From Variovorax paradoxus_P (GTDB lineage Bacteria > Pseudomonadota > Gammaproteobacteria > Burkholderiales > Burkholderiaceae_C): 64,000 nucleotides of DNA. The notes under the pieces were generated by a model. That model was not told the origin of the DNA. It saw only the letters and a list, made by a program, of their open reading frames with translations, and did no database searches. This document shows, piece by piece, positions 42,845-50,650 of this stretch. The stretch lies in NCBI RefSeq assembly GCF_050627025.1, contig NZ_CP192472.1. The stretch is one strand, 5' to 3'. Numbering within the stretch: the stretch's first letter is position 1; every line of letters starts with the position of its first letter. The position numbers and the translations under genes were made by a program.

Positions 42845-43771
42845 ATGACTGCCACGGCATTGGACCTCCAGATCCTGCGCGCCTTCGTGCTCGCGGCGCG
42901 CGAGGGCAGCGTTTCCCGCGCGGCCGAGCGGCTGCACCTGACGCAGCCGGCCGTCAGCCTGCAATTGAAGCGGCTGGCCGAAGAAACCGGGCTCCAGCTC
43001 TTCACGCGCACGCCGCATGGGCTGGCGCTCACTGCCGACGGCGCCGCATTGCTGCCGCAGGCCGAGCGCGTGCTCTCCGCCGTGGGCGACCTGCAGCAGG
43101 CCGCGCGCAACTTGCAGGGCACGGTGCGGGGGGCGCTGCGCATCGGCACCATCCTCGATCCGGAGTTCACCCGCCTGGGCGTGTTCCTGCGCGAGCTTGT
43201 CGAATCCGCGCCGCAGATCGAAACCGAGTTGCGCCACGGCATGAGCGGCACGGTGCTGGCGCAAGTGCTGCGTGGCGAGCTCGATGTGGGGTTTCACCTC
43301 GACGCCGATGCCGATGCCGATCGCGAGGCTGGCGACAACGACGCCGCGCCGGCCCAGCTCGCGGCGCGCACGCTCACGCGCTTCACCTACCGCGTGGTTG
43401 CACCCGCAGGGTGGGGTCCGCAGGTGCTGGGCCGCGACTGGAAGGCGCTGGCCGCCCTGCCCTGGCTTGCCACGCCGCCCGAGTCGGCACACCATCGGCT
43501 GCTCGACAAAGTGTTCGGCCCGCTCGGGCTCTCGCCGCGGCGCGTGGCGCTTGTCGACCAGGAAGCCTCGATGCTCGACCTGCTGAAGTCGGGCGTGGGG
43601 CTTAGCCTCCTGCGCGACTCCATTGCCATTCGCGAGAGCCAGTCTCACGGCCTTGTGATGGCCGACCGCGTGCAGCTGGACTGCGCGCTGCGCTTCGTCT
43701 CGCTGGCATCGCGGCGCAACGAACCCGTGATTGCAAGCGCCTGGAACGCGCTGGCACGGGCATGGAACTGA
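42845..43771 (+). CDS. LysR family transcriptional regulator
   Basis: A 308-residue LysR protein: winged HTH in residues 6-65 (LQILRAFVLAAREGSVSRAAERLHLTQPAVSLQLKRLAEE, condensed here to its ends) and a LysR substrate-binding domain with GALRIGTILDPEF and the inter-domain hinge. An Asp-rich stretch (DADADADREAGDND) near residue 155 is an unusual acidic insertion. It is transcribed away from the GMC oxidoreductase, which it probably regulates; the effector is unknown. Confidence 0.9.
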   Translation: MTATALDLQILRAFVLAAREGSVSRAAERLHLTQPAVSLQLKRLAEETGLQLFTRTPHGLALTADGAALLPQAERVLSAVGDLQQAARNLQGTVRGALRIGTILDPEFTRLGVFLRELVESAPQIETELRHGMSGTVLAQVLRGELDVGFHLDADADADREAGDNDAAPAQLAARTLTRFTYRVVAPAGWGPQVLGRDWKALAALPWLATPPESAHHRLLDKVFGPLGLSPRRVALVDQEASMLDLLKSGVGLSLLRDSIAIRESQSHGLVMADRVQLDCALRFVSLASRRNEPVIASAWNALARAWN

Positions 43772-43919
43772 CCGGAAAGCGGGCGCGGATGGGTCTTCAA
43801 ACGGCGTGCCGCCCTACGCAAAGCACCGGCGCCGCGTACGGGAAAAGCCGATTCATCCGGTTACGATGCGCCCTTTCCGACCGCTTCTTTTTTCTTACTT
43901 CGCCCTGCCCCACCGCACC

Positions 43920-45086
43920 ATGTCCATAGCAACTTCGCCTGCCGACGCATCCGCCGCCGACAGCGTGTTGCCGCGCCTCGAGCAACGCGAGCAGGACGGC
44001 CGCAGCTGGACTGTGGCCAGCGGCCGCTGGACCACGCTGGCCATGTCGTCGCGAGCCGCGTGGCAGGCCATCGAGAAAGACCTGGCAGGCGCTCCGACGT
44101 CGGACGGCCGCGCCTGGGACCTGCGGCCCATCGAGCAGCTCGACCACATCGGCGCGCAGTTGCTTTGGGAACACTGGCGCCACGATTGGCCGGCCACGCT
44201 CGAGATGTCGCCGCAACACAAGGCGGTGCTCGACCAAGTGGCCCAGTACACGGTCGGAACGCCCGAAGAGCCGCCGCCCACGCTTGCCGAGCGGCTGCGG
44301 CATTTTTCGCACACAGGCCCGCGCGCGCTGCAGGTGGTGCGCGACTTCGTGGGGCTCATCGGCCAGCTTGCGCTCGACGCCTGCACGCTTGGTCGTGCGC
44401 CGCACCGTGCGCCGTGGCGCGATTTTTCAGGTCACCTGTACCAGTTCGGCGCGACTGCGCTGCACATCACGGCACTGGTGGGCCTGCTGATTGGCGTGGT
44501 GCTGGCCTACCTGATCTCGCAGCAGTTGCGCCAATATGGCGCCGAAGCCTTCGTGGTCAACATCCTCGGGCTGTCGCTGATCCGCGAGCTCGGGCCGGTG
44601 CTTGCCGCGGTGCTGATCGCGGGACGCTCGGGGTCGGCCATCACGGCGCAGATCGGCGTGATGCGCGTTACCGAAGAACTCGACGCGATGCGCGTGATGG
44701 GCATTCCGCACGGCTTCAGGCTGGTAATGCCGCGGGTGATGGCGCTTGCCATTGCGATGCCGCTGATCAGCCTCTGGACATCGATGGCGGCGCTTGCGGG
44801 CGGCATGCTGGCGGCCGACGCGGCGCTCGACATTTCGCCCGCCTATTTTCTTTCGGCGCTGCCGCGCGCCGTGCCCATGGTCAACATCTGGCTCGCGCTG
44901 GCAAAGTCGGCGGTGTTCGGCATCTTGATTGCGCTGATCGGCTGCTACTTCGGCATGAAAGTGAAACCCAACACCGAGAGCCTGGGGCGCGGCACGACCT
45001 CGTCGGTGGTGACCTCGATCACCGCGGTGATCCTGGTCGATGCGCTGTTCGCGGTGCTGTTCAAAGGTGTGGGGTTCAGGGCATGA
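43920..45086 (+). CDS. Mla-type lipid ABC permease (MlaE) with N-terminal STAS domain
   Basis: A 388-residue protein. Residues about 25-120 look like a STAS domain (WTVASGRWTTL...WDLRPIEQLDHIGAQLLWEHW), the role played by separate MlaB in other bacteria. From about 180 onward is a MlaE permease: LYQFGATALHITALVGLLIGVVLAY, LGLSLIRELGPVLAAVLIAGRSGSAITAQIG, LDAMRVMGIPHGFRLVMPR. It starts an operon for phospholipid movement across the envelope. An in-frame ATG 18 codons upstream lacks family sequence. Confidence 0.85.
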   Translation: MSIATSPADASAADSVLPRLEQREQDGRSWTVASGRWTTLAMSSRAAWQAIEKDLAGAPTSDGRAWDLRPIEQLDHIGAQLLWEHWRHDWPATLEMSPQHKAVLDQVAQYTVGTPEEPPPTLAERLRHFSHTGPRALQVVRDFVGLIGQLALDACTLGRAPHRAPWRDFSGHLYQFGATALHITALVGLLIGVVLAYLISQQLRQYGAEAFVVNILGLSLIRELGPVLAAVLIAGRSGSAITAQIGVMRVTEELDAMRVMGIPHGFRLVMPRVMALAIAMPLISLWTSMAALAGGMLAADAALDISPAYFLSALPRAVPMVNIWLALAKSAVFGILIALIGCYFGMKVKPNTESLGRGTTSSVVTSITAVILVDALFAVLFKGVGFRA

Positions 45087-45901
45087 GTGTTTCGAACAAC
45101 GTCGTCGACATCAGCAAGCTCTGGACGGTATTCAAGAACGCCGAGGGCGAGCATGTGGTGCACCGCGATCTCGAACTGCACATTGCGCGCGGCGAAGTGC
45201 TGTCGCTGGTGGGCGGATCGGGCACCGGCAAGACCGTGCTGCTGCGGCAGATTCTCGGGCTCGAAAAACCGTCGAAGGGCACGGTCGAGGTGCTGGGCCA
45301 GGCGCCCGGCGAACTCAGCGCCAAGGGTGCGGCCAATGTGGGCATGCTGTTCCAGCACGGTGCACTGTTCTCGGCCTTCAGCGTGCTCGAGAACATTGCC
45401 TTTCCGCTGCGCGAGCTCAAGCTGCTGCCCGACGAGCTGATCCGCAACGCGGCACTGGTCAAGCTGCAGATGGTGGGCTTGCAGCCCAGGCACGCCAACA
45501 TGAGCCCGGCCGATCTGTCGGGCGGCATGATCAAGCGCGTGGCGCTGGCGCGCGCGCTCATCATGGACCCGCCGCTGCTGCTGCTGGACGAACCCACGGC
45601 CGGCCTCGACCCCGAAGCCTCCGACAGTTTCTGCGACCTGCTGCGCGGCCTGCACCGCGAACTGGGCCTGACGGTGGTCATGGTCACGCACGACCTGGAC
45701 ACGCTGTTCGACCTGAGCACCCGCATTGCGGTGCTGGCCGACCACAAGGTCATCGTTAGCGGCTCCGCGCGCGAAGTCATCGCATATCCGCATCCGTTCA
45801 TTCACGAATATTTTCTGGGAGGGCGCGGCCAGCGCGCCCTGGAGGCCCTGCATGACAAACCCTCCAATGCCGCGCCGCCAACTGCCGACGCAGCCCACTG
45901 A
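45083..45901 (+). CDS. Mla-type ABC ATPase (MlaF-like)
   Basis: A 272-residue ATPase: Walker A GGSGTGKTVLLR, Q-loop MLFQHGALFSAFSVLENIAFPL (MlaF hallmark region), signature LSGGMIKRVALARAL, Walker B LLLDEPTAGLDP, H-loop VTHDLDTL. It drives MlaE/MlaD lipid transport. Start overlaps the permease stop (ATGA). A 25-residue Ala/Pro-rich tail follows the core. Confidence 0.9.
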   Translation: MSVSNNVVDISKLWTVFKNAEGEHVVHRDLELHIARGEVLSLVGGSGTGKTVLLRQILGLEKPSKGTVEVLGQAPGELSAKGAANVGMLFQHGALFSAFSVLENIAFPLRELKLLPDELIRNAALVKLQMVGLQPRHANMSPADLSGGMIKRVALARALIMDPPLLLLDEPTAGLDPEASDSFCDLLRGLHRELGLTVVMVTHDLDTLFDLSTRIAVLADHKVIVSGSAREVIAYPHPFIHEYFLGGRGQRALEALHDKPSNAAPPTADAAH

Positions 45902-45915
45902 AAGGTAGCCACCCC

Positions 45916-46887
45916 ATGGAAAACAAAGCCCATGCCCTCGCCGCCGGCGCCTTCGTGCTCGGCCTGATTGCCGTGCTCGTGGGGCTGGTGGTCTGGTTCA
46001 CGCGCGACGACACCGTGCGCAACATCTACGAGCTGTCCACCCGCGACCCGGTCAGCGGCCTGCAGCCTCAGGCCATGGTGCGCTACCGCGGCATCGCGGT
46101 CGGCAAGGTGACTTCGATCGACTTCGACCCCAAGACCAAGGGCAACGTGCGCGTGCGCATCACGGTCGACCAGCGCGTGCCGCTCACCAAGTCGAGCTTT
46201 GCCACGCTGAGCTACCAGGGCGTAACCGGCCTGGCCTTCATTGCGCTGGACGACAAGGGCGAATCGAACGTCGTGCTCGCACCCAACAACGACGACCCGC
46301 CCCGCATTCCGCTGAAGCCGTCGATGCTCGCGCAACTGCAGGACCGCGGCGAAGCCATCATCAACCAAGTCGACGAAGCGACCAAGCGCGCCAACCAACT
46401 GCTCGGCGACGGCAACCAGAAGCGGGTGGCCGATGCACTGGAGAACATCGCGGCTGCATCGGCCAGCGCCAACACGCTGCTCAAGCAACTGGACAATACG
46501 GTGAAGACCGGCCTCAACCCGACGCTCGCCGCGCTGCCGGGCACGCTGTCTTCAGTAAAGACGGCAGCCGGCGACGTTTCGCGCGTGGCCAACAACTTCA
46601 ATACCACCGTGAGCCGCCTGAATGCGCCCGAAGGCCCGATCGAGCGCCTGGGCGACGGCACCAAGGCACTGGCGCAGGCGGTCGATTCGTTCAACTCGGC
46701 CACGCTGCCGCGCGTGAACCGGGTGGCGGACGACACCTCGCGCGCGGTGCGCCGGCTCGGACGTGCGGCCGACGGCATCAACGACAACCCGCAATCGCTG
46801 CTGTTCGGCAATGGTGGCACCGCCGCAGGGCCCGGCGAGCCGGGCTTCTCCGCGCCGCCCGCCACCAACTCCCTGGGACGCCCCTGA
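45916..46887 (+). CDS. MCE-domain lipid-binding protein (MlaD-like)
   Basis: A 323-residue single-pass protein: hydrophobic anchor at 10-30 (ALAAGAFVLGLIAVLVGLVVWF), then the MCE domain (LSTRDPVSGLQPQAMVRYRGIAVGKV, PLTKSSFATLSYQGVTGLAFIALDD). The C-terminal half is a helix-rich segment with repeated KQLDNTV, AALPGTLSSV and DDTSRAVRRL stretches, as in PqiB/YebT-related and larger MCE proteins. It binds lipids in the periplasm and links the inner-membrane permease to other envelope parts. Confidence 0.9.
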   Translation: MENKAHALAAGAFVLGLIAVLVGLVVWFTRDDTVRNIYELSTRDPVSGLQPQAMVRYRGIAVGKVTSIDFDPKTKGNVRVRITVDQRVPLTKSSFATLSYQGVTGLAFIALDDKGESNVVLAPNNDDPPRIPLKPSMLAQLQDRGEAIINQVDEATKRANQLLGDGNQKRVADALENIAAASASANTLLKQLDNTVKTGLNPTLAALPGTLSSVKTAAGDVSRVANNFNTTVSRLNAPEGPIERLGDGTKALAQAVDSFNSATLPRVNRVADDTSRAVRRLGRAADGINDNPQSLLFGNGGTAAGPGEPGFSAPPATNSLGRP

Positions 46888-46897
46888 AGTGATCACC

Positions 46898-47578
46898 ATG
46901 AAGAAGAACGCCATGCACCCCCGCCGCTCCCTTCGCTTTGGTCTTGGTTCGGGAACCGTTCTTGCGCTGTTGCTGCTGGCCGGCTGCGGCGCGCTGCCCG
47001 ACAAGCCCGCGCGCGCGACGCTCTACGACTTCGGCCCCGGCATTGCCGCGCCGGCCGCCGTCGCCAATCCGCCCGCTGCTGCATCGCCCATGCTTGCGCT
47101 GGCCGAAATCGAGAGCAACGCGCGGCTGGACGGCACGCAGATCCTCTACCGGCTGGGCTATGCGGACGCGAACGAACTGCGCCCCTACGGACAATCGCGC
47201 TGGAGCCTGCCCCCGGCACAGCTGCTGCGCCAGCGGCTGCGCGACGCCCTCTCGGAGCGGCGCACGGTGCTCGGTCCCGAAGAAAGCGCAACCATCGCGC
47301 GCACCCAAGGCCGCGTGCCCGACATGCTGCGCATTTCACTCGACGAGTTCAGCCATTACTTCGAATCGGCCGGCAGCAGCGTTGGCCTGGTTCGCCTGCG
47401 CGCCACGCTGATTCGCAGCACCACCGGCGGCGACCGCGTGCTCGGCCAGCGCACCTTCACCGTGCGGCGCCCGGCACCGAGCGCCGATGCGCCCGGCGGT
47501 GTGAAGGCACTGGCCGCGGCCACCGATGCCGCCGTGGCCGACGTCGTGCAGTGGGTCGACCAGCTGCCACCGCAATAG
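46898..47578 (+). CDS. ABC-type transport auxiliary lipoprotein (PqiC/YmbA-like)
   Basis: A 226-residue lipoprotein with lipobox LLLAGCG at about residue 28. The PF03886-type region contains DGTQILYRLGYADANELRPYGQSRWSLPPAQLLRQRL, a familiar block of MCE-associated auxiliary lipoproteins (shown only as its ends DGTQILYRLGY and PPAQLLRQRL). It is likely outer-membrane anchored and completes the transport path. It starts 11 bases after mlaD; a GTG three codons upstream is an alternative start. Confidence 0.85.
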   Translation: MKKNAMHPRRSLRFGLGSGTVLALLLLAGCGALPDKPARATLYDFGPGIAAPAAVANPPAAASPMLALAEIESNARLDGTQILYRLGYADANELRPYGQSRWSLPPAQLLRQRLRDALSERRTVLGPEESATIARTQGRVPDMLRISLDEFSHYFESAGSSVGLVRLRATLIRSTTGGDRVLGQRTFTVRRPAPSADAPGGVKALAAATDAAVADVVQWVDQLPPQ

Positions 47579-47630
47579 GCCCGGGCTCGGCCCGGCAGTG
47601 CCCTACCAACAACCCCGAGGAGATCTCACC

Positions 47631-47852
47631 ATGAACGCAACACGCATCGCCGGCATCCTGCTCATCGTGGCCGGCATCGCGGGCCTCGGGCTCGGCGGCT
47701 TCAGCTTCACGAAGGAAACGCACCAGGCCAAGCTCGGCCCGCTGGAGTTTTCCGTGAAGGAGAAGCAGCAGGTCAACTTTCCGGCCTGGGCAAGCGTGGC
47801 CGCGATCGTCGTGGGCGGGGCGCTGGTGCTGTTCGGCGGCAAGAAGAGCTGA
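47631..47852 (+). CDS. Small membrane protein, 73 residues, two predicted helices
   Basis: Helices ARIAGILLIVAGIAGLGLGG-type at the N-terminus and WASVAAIVVGGALVLFGG near the C-terminus, joined by a soluble loop with KETHQAKLGPLEFSVKEKQQ. GAGGAG lies at a good distance before the ATG. It resembles small DUF3185-like proteins, but the match is weak. It may be cotranscribed with the Mla genes, and is convergent with the sirtuin gene. Confidence 0.7.
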   Translation: MNATRIAGILLIVAGIAGLGLGGFSFTKETHQAKLGPLEFSVKEKQQVNFPAWASVAAIVVGGALVLFGGKKS

Positions 47853-47858
47853 TCGCCC

Positions 47859-48626
47859 CTAGGGCGGCGAGCCGCCAAGCCCCGCCAGGAGTTGCGGCAA
47901 CAGCACCTCCGACGGGCCTCGCAGCACCACCTCCGCCGCATCGTCCAGATGCGGCAACGGCTCCATGTTCAGCGTGATCAGCTTGCTGCCATGCGCCACC
48001 GCCATCTGCGGCAGCTCGGCGGCCGGATAGACGATGGCCGTGCTGCCGACCACCATGAACACATCCGACTCCTGCGCGGCCGCCTGGGCATCGAGCAGCA
48101 CACCGTGGTTCAGCATTTCCCCGAACATCACCACGTCTGGCCGGGCGCGCGAGGCGCAGCGCATGCAGCGGTGAAAGGGCCACGGGCCCTGGCGGTTGCC
48201 GCAGTGGTCGCAGCGCCAGCGGCGCAGCGAGCCGTGCAGTTCGAGCACGTCGAGCCCCCCGGCCAGCGTCAGCAGTCCGTCCACGTTCTGCGTGATGAGG
48301 CGCGTGGCGGGCCGCAGCCGCTGCAGCAGTGCAAGTGCGGTATGCCCCGGATTCGGTTGCGCGTTCTCTACCGCAGAAAGCCGGCGTGACCAGAAGCGCG
48401 TGAAGCCCGCCGGGTCGCGCTGCAGGTCTTCGGCATGCGAGTACTGCAGCGCGTTCTGGTTCATCCACAGTCCGTCGCTGTCGCGGTAGGTCGGAATGCC
48501 CGAGGCCTTGGAAAGGCCCGCGCCCGAGAACACCACGATGCGCCGGGCGGCGCTCAGCAGTGCAATGGCGGACTCGACGGGAGATGCGGAAGAAGACGAA
48601 GAAGAAGCGGAAATGTCCGGGCTCAT
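47859..48626 (-). CDS. Sirtuin (SIR2/CobB-like NAD-dependent protein deacylase)
   Basis: A 255-residue SIR2 protein: NAD-binding FSGAGLSKASGIPTYRDSDG, TQNVDGL, catalytic His in LELHGSL, and zinc cysteines in CDHCG and CMRCASR; VVGSTAIVYPAAELP is the second NAD-contact region. It removes acetyl or acyl groups from lysines using NAD. Its ATG overlaps the TGA of the IclR gene (ATGA), so both are made from one message. The N-terminal Ser-rich stretch is probably disordered. Confidence 0.88.
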   Translation of the reverse strand: MSPDISASSSSSSASPVESAIALLSAARRIVVFSGAGLSKASGIPTYRDSDGLWMNQNALQYSHAEDLQRDPAGFTRFWSRRLSAVENAQPNPGHTALALLQRLRPATRLITQNVDGLLTLAGGLDVLELHGSLRRWRCDHCGNRQGPWPFHRCMRCASRARPDVVMFGEMLNHGVLLDAQAAAQESDVFMVVGSTAIVYPAAELPQMAVAHGSKLITLNMEPLPHLDDAAEVVLRGPSEVLLPQLLAGLGGSPP

Positions 48627-49534
48627 GGATCCAGATGTGCGGAAGCGTTTCTTCCGGCCGACGTTGCGCCCAGCCGCTCGGAGACGGTGCCCGCGCAGGC
48701 CTTGAGCGCGCGTGCGATTTCGCCGTCCCAGGCGGTGTCGAAGATGGCGGCCGGGCCAATGGCCGTGACCGACAGCACGATGGTGCCGGTGTGGTCGAAC
48801 ACCGGCGCCGCCATGGCGCTCACGCCCTCGATCACCTCGCCTTCCGAGCGGCTGATGCCGTGCACGCGCACCTCCTGAAGCTGGCGCTCGAATTCGCTCC
48901 ACGACGGCAGCGGCGGCTGCGGCGGCATGCCGGCTGGCGGCGCCTGCTCGCCCGCCTTGCGCTGCTTTTGGCGCTGGCGCTCGGCGTCGAGCAATTGCCT
49001 GACTGTCTCGGCCTCGAGGTAGGCGGCGAATATCCGCCCGGAGGCCGTGTTGGTGAGCGAGAAGACCGTGCCGTGCCGCATGTTCACATGCACCGGCGAC
49101 GGCGACTCGGCCGTGCGCACGATGGTCGCGCCCCGTGCGCCCCACACCGCCAGCGCCACCGTATGGCCGATGCGCTGCGCCACCCCTGCAATGAGCGGCG
49201 TCGCAATGTGCACGGGGTCGGCCTGCTGCAGACTGATGAGCCCCAGTTGCAAGGCCAGCGGGCCAAGCAGATAGTGGCCGCTGGCACGGTCCTGCTCGAT
49301 GAGGCCCAGCCGTCCGAAGCTCACCATGTAGGGGTGGGCCTTGGCGGCGGTCATGTCGGCTTCCCGCGCCAGGTCTTTCAGGGCCATCGGCCGACCGTGG
49401 TGCACCAGCGCGCGCAGCAGCTGGCCGCCCACTTCGATGCTCTGGATGCCGCGCTGGGCGGCGCGGTCGGTCTCGTTGGCTGCCATGGCCGCCTTGGCGT
49501 CTGGTTGTTCGTTCATGAAGAAGGGATTAGACAT
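48623..49534 (-). CDS. IclR family regulator of the homogentisate operon
   Basis: A 303-residue IclR protein: winged helix at about 28-95 (SIEVGGQLLRALVHHGRPMALKDLAREADMTAAKAHPYMVSF, by its ends) and the IclR effector domain (HVNMRHGTVFSLTNTASGRIFAAYL, EGVSAMAAPVFDHTGTIVLSVTAIG, by their ends). A Gln/Pro-rich linker (QKQRKAGEQAPPAGMPPQPP) around residue 195 is an inserted, low-complexity stretch. It is divergent from the homogentisate genes and coupled to the sirtuin. A second in-frame ATG is six codons downstream. Confidence 0.87.
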   Translation of the reverse strand: MSNPFFMNEQPDAKAAMAANETDRAAQRGIQSIEVGGQLLRALVHHGRPMALKDLAREADMTAAKAHPYMVSFGRLGLIEQDRASGHYLLGPLALQLGLISLQQADPVHIATPLIAGVAQRIGHTVALAVWGARGATIVRTAESPSPVHVNMRHGTVFSLTNTASGRIFAAYLEAETVRQLLDAERQRQKQRKAGEQAPPAGMPPQPPLPSWSEFERQLQEVRVHGISRSEGEVIEGVSAMAAPVFDHTGTIVLSVTAIGPAAIFDTAWDGEIARALKACAGTVSERLGATSAGRNASAHLDP

Positions 49535-49560
49535 TAACCGATCTCGGGCTTACACTTCAG

Positions 49561-49597
49561 AAATTCGTTATCCGCAAATTCGTTTGCTTTAGACGAA
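49561..49597. promoter_or_regulatory. ATTCGT repeats upstream of the homogentisate operon
   Basis: AAATTCGTT occurs at 49561-49569 and 49576-49584. ATTCGT at 49578-49583 also forms an inverted repeat with ACGAAT at 49592-49597. Sites of this sort, in the 96-bp divergent region, fit binding by the neighbouring IclR protein. Confidence 0.45.
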
Positions 49598-49630
49598 TCC
49601 AATTTTCGATCCAACCGACGGAGACACACG

Positions 49631-50590
49631 ATGAGCCAAGCCAAGAAGTTCGCCAGCCAGGCCGACATGGAAGAAAAGAAGATCACCTTCAGCCAGATCT
49701 CCGAGCACGCCTGGGCCTACACGGCCGAGGGCGATCCGAACACCGGCATCGTCATTGGCGACGACTGCGTGCTGGTGGCCGACACGCAGGCCACGCCCGC
49801 CATGGCGGCCGACGTGGTGCGCCGCATCCGCGAGGTGACCGACAAGCCCATCAAGTACGTGGTGCTGACGCACTATCACGCCGTGCGCGTGCTGGGCGCT
49901 GCCGGCTACCGGGCCGAGCACATCCTGGCCAGCCAGGACACGCGCGACCTCATCGTGGAGCGCGGCGAGCAGGACAAGGCCAGCGAAATCGGCCGCTTTC
50001 CGCGCCTCTTCCAGAACGTGGAGACGGTGCCCCCGGGGCTGACTTGGCCCACCATGACCTTCACCGGCAAGATGACGCTGTGGCTCGGCAAGCTCGAGGT
50101 GCAGCTGATCCAGCTGGGCCGCGGCCACACCAAGGGCGACACGGTCGTGTGGCTGCCCGAGGAGCGCACGCTGCTGTCGGGCGACCTGGTCGAGTTTGGC
50201 GCCACGCCGTACGCGGGCGACGCCTACTTCCAGGACTGGCCGCAAACGCTCGACAACATCGCGGCGCTCAAGCCCGCCGCGCTGGTGCCGGGCCGCGGCG
50301 CCGCACTCACCACGCCGGCCGAAGTGGCCGAAGGCCTGACCGGCACGCGCAACTTCATCTCCGACGTGTATGCGAGCGTGCAAGAAGGCGTGAAGGCCGG
50401 CCGCGACCTGAACACTGTCTACAAGGACACCTACGCCAAGCTCAAGCCCAAGTACAGCCAATGGGTGATCTTCGACCACTGCATGCCGTTCGACGTGAGC
50501 CGGGCCTACGACGAAGCCTCGGGCCATCCCGATCCGCGCGTGTGGACGGCCGAGCGGGACATCGAGATGTGGAAGGCGCTCGAAGGCTGA
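49631..50590 (+). CDS. Metallo-beta-lactamase-fold hydrolase with altered HxHxDH motif
   Basis: A 319-residue MBL-fold protein related to SoxH-like hydrolases. The first metal motif reads THYHAVRV: both first histidines are kept, but the Asp-His pair of HxHxDH is replaced by Val-Arg. The later RGHTKGDTVVW His and LSGDLVE Asp remain. It could thus hold a single metal ion. It is the first gene of the homogentisate operon, downstream of the divergent IclR gene. A hydrolytic step on a lactone or thioester is imaginable, but no reaction is known. Confidence 0.82.
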   Translation: MSQAKKFASQADMEEKKITFSQISEHAWAYTAEGDPNTGIVIGDDCVLVADTQATPAMAADVVRRIREVTDKPIKYVVLTHYHAVRVLGAAGYRAEHILASQDTRDLIVERGEQDKASEIGRFPRLFQNVETVPPGLTWPTMTFTGKMTLWLGKLEVQLIQLGRGHTKGDTVVWLPEERTLLSGDLVEFGATPYAGDAYFQDWPQTLDNIAALKPAALVPGRGAALTTPAEVAEGLTGTRNFISDVYASVQEGVKAGRDLNTVYKDTYAKLKPKYSQWVIFDHCMPFDVSRAYDEASGHPDPRVWTAERDIEMWKALEG

Positions 50591-50596
50591 TCCCGC

Positions 50597-50629
50597 ATTG
50601 CTCCCTCCCCTCCCGGGAGAGGGAGCAAT
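50597..50629. repeat. REP-like hairpin inside the homogentisate operon
   Basis: ATTGCTCCCTC at 50597-50607 is the exact reverse complement of GAGGGAGCAAT at 50619-50629, with TCCCGGGA in the loop. It sits in the 60-bp gap between the MBL and FAD hydroxylase genes. The arms match the CCCTCTCCC repeat family of the window. Confidence 0.65.
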
Positions 50630-50650
50630 ACCAAAGACACGGAGACAAAC

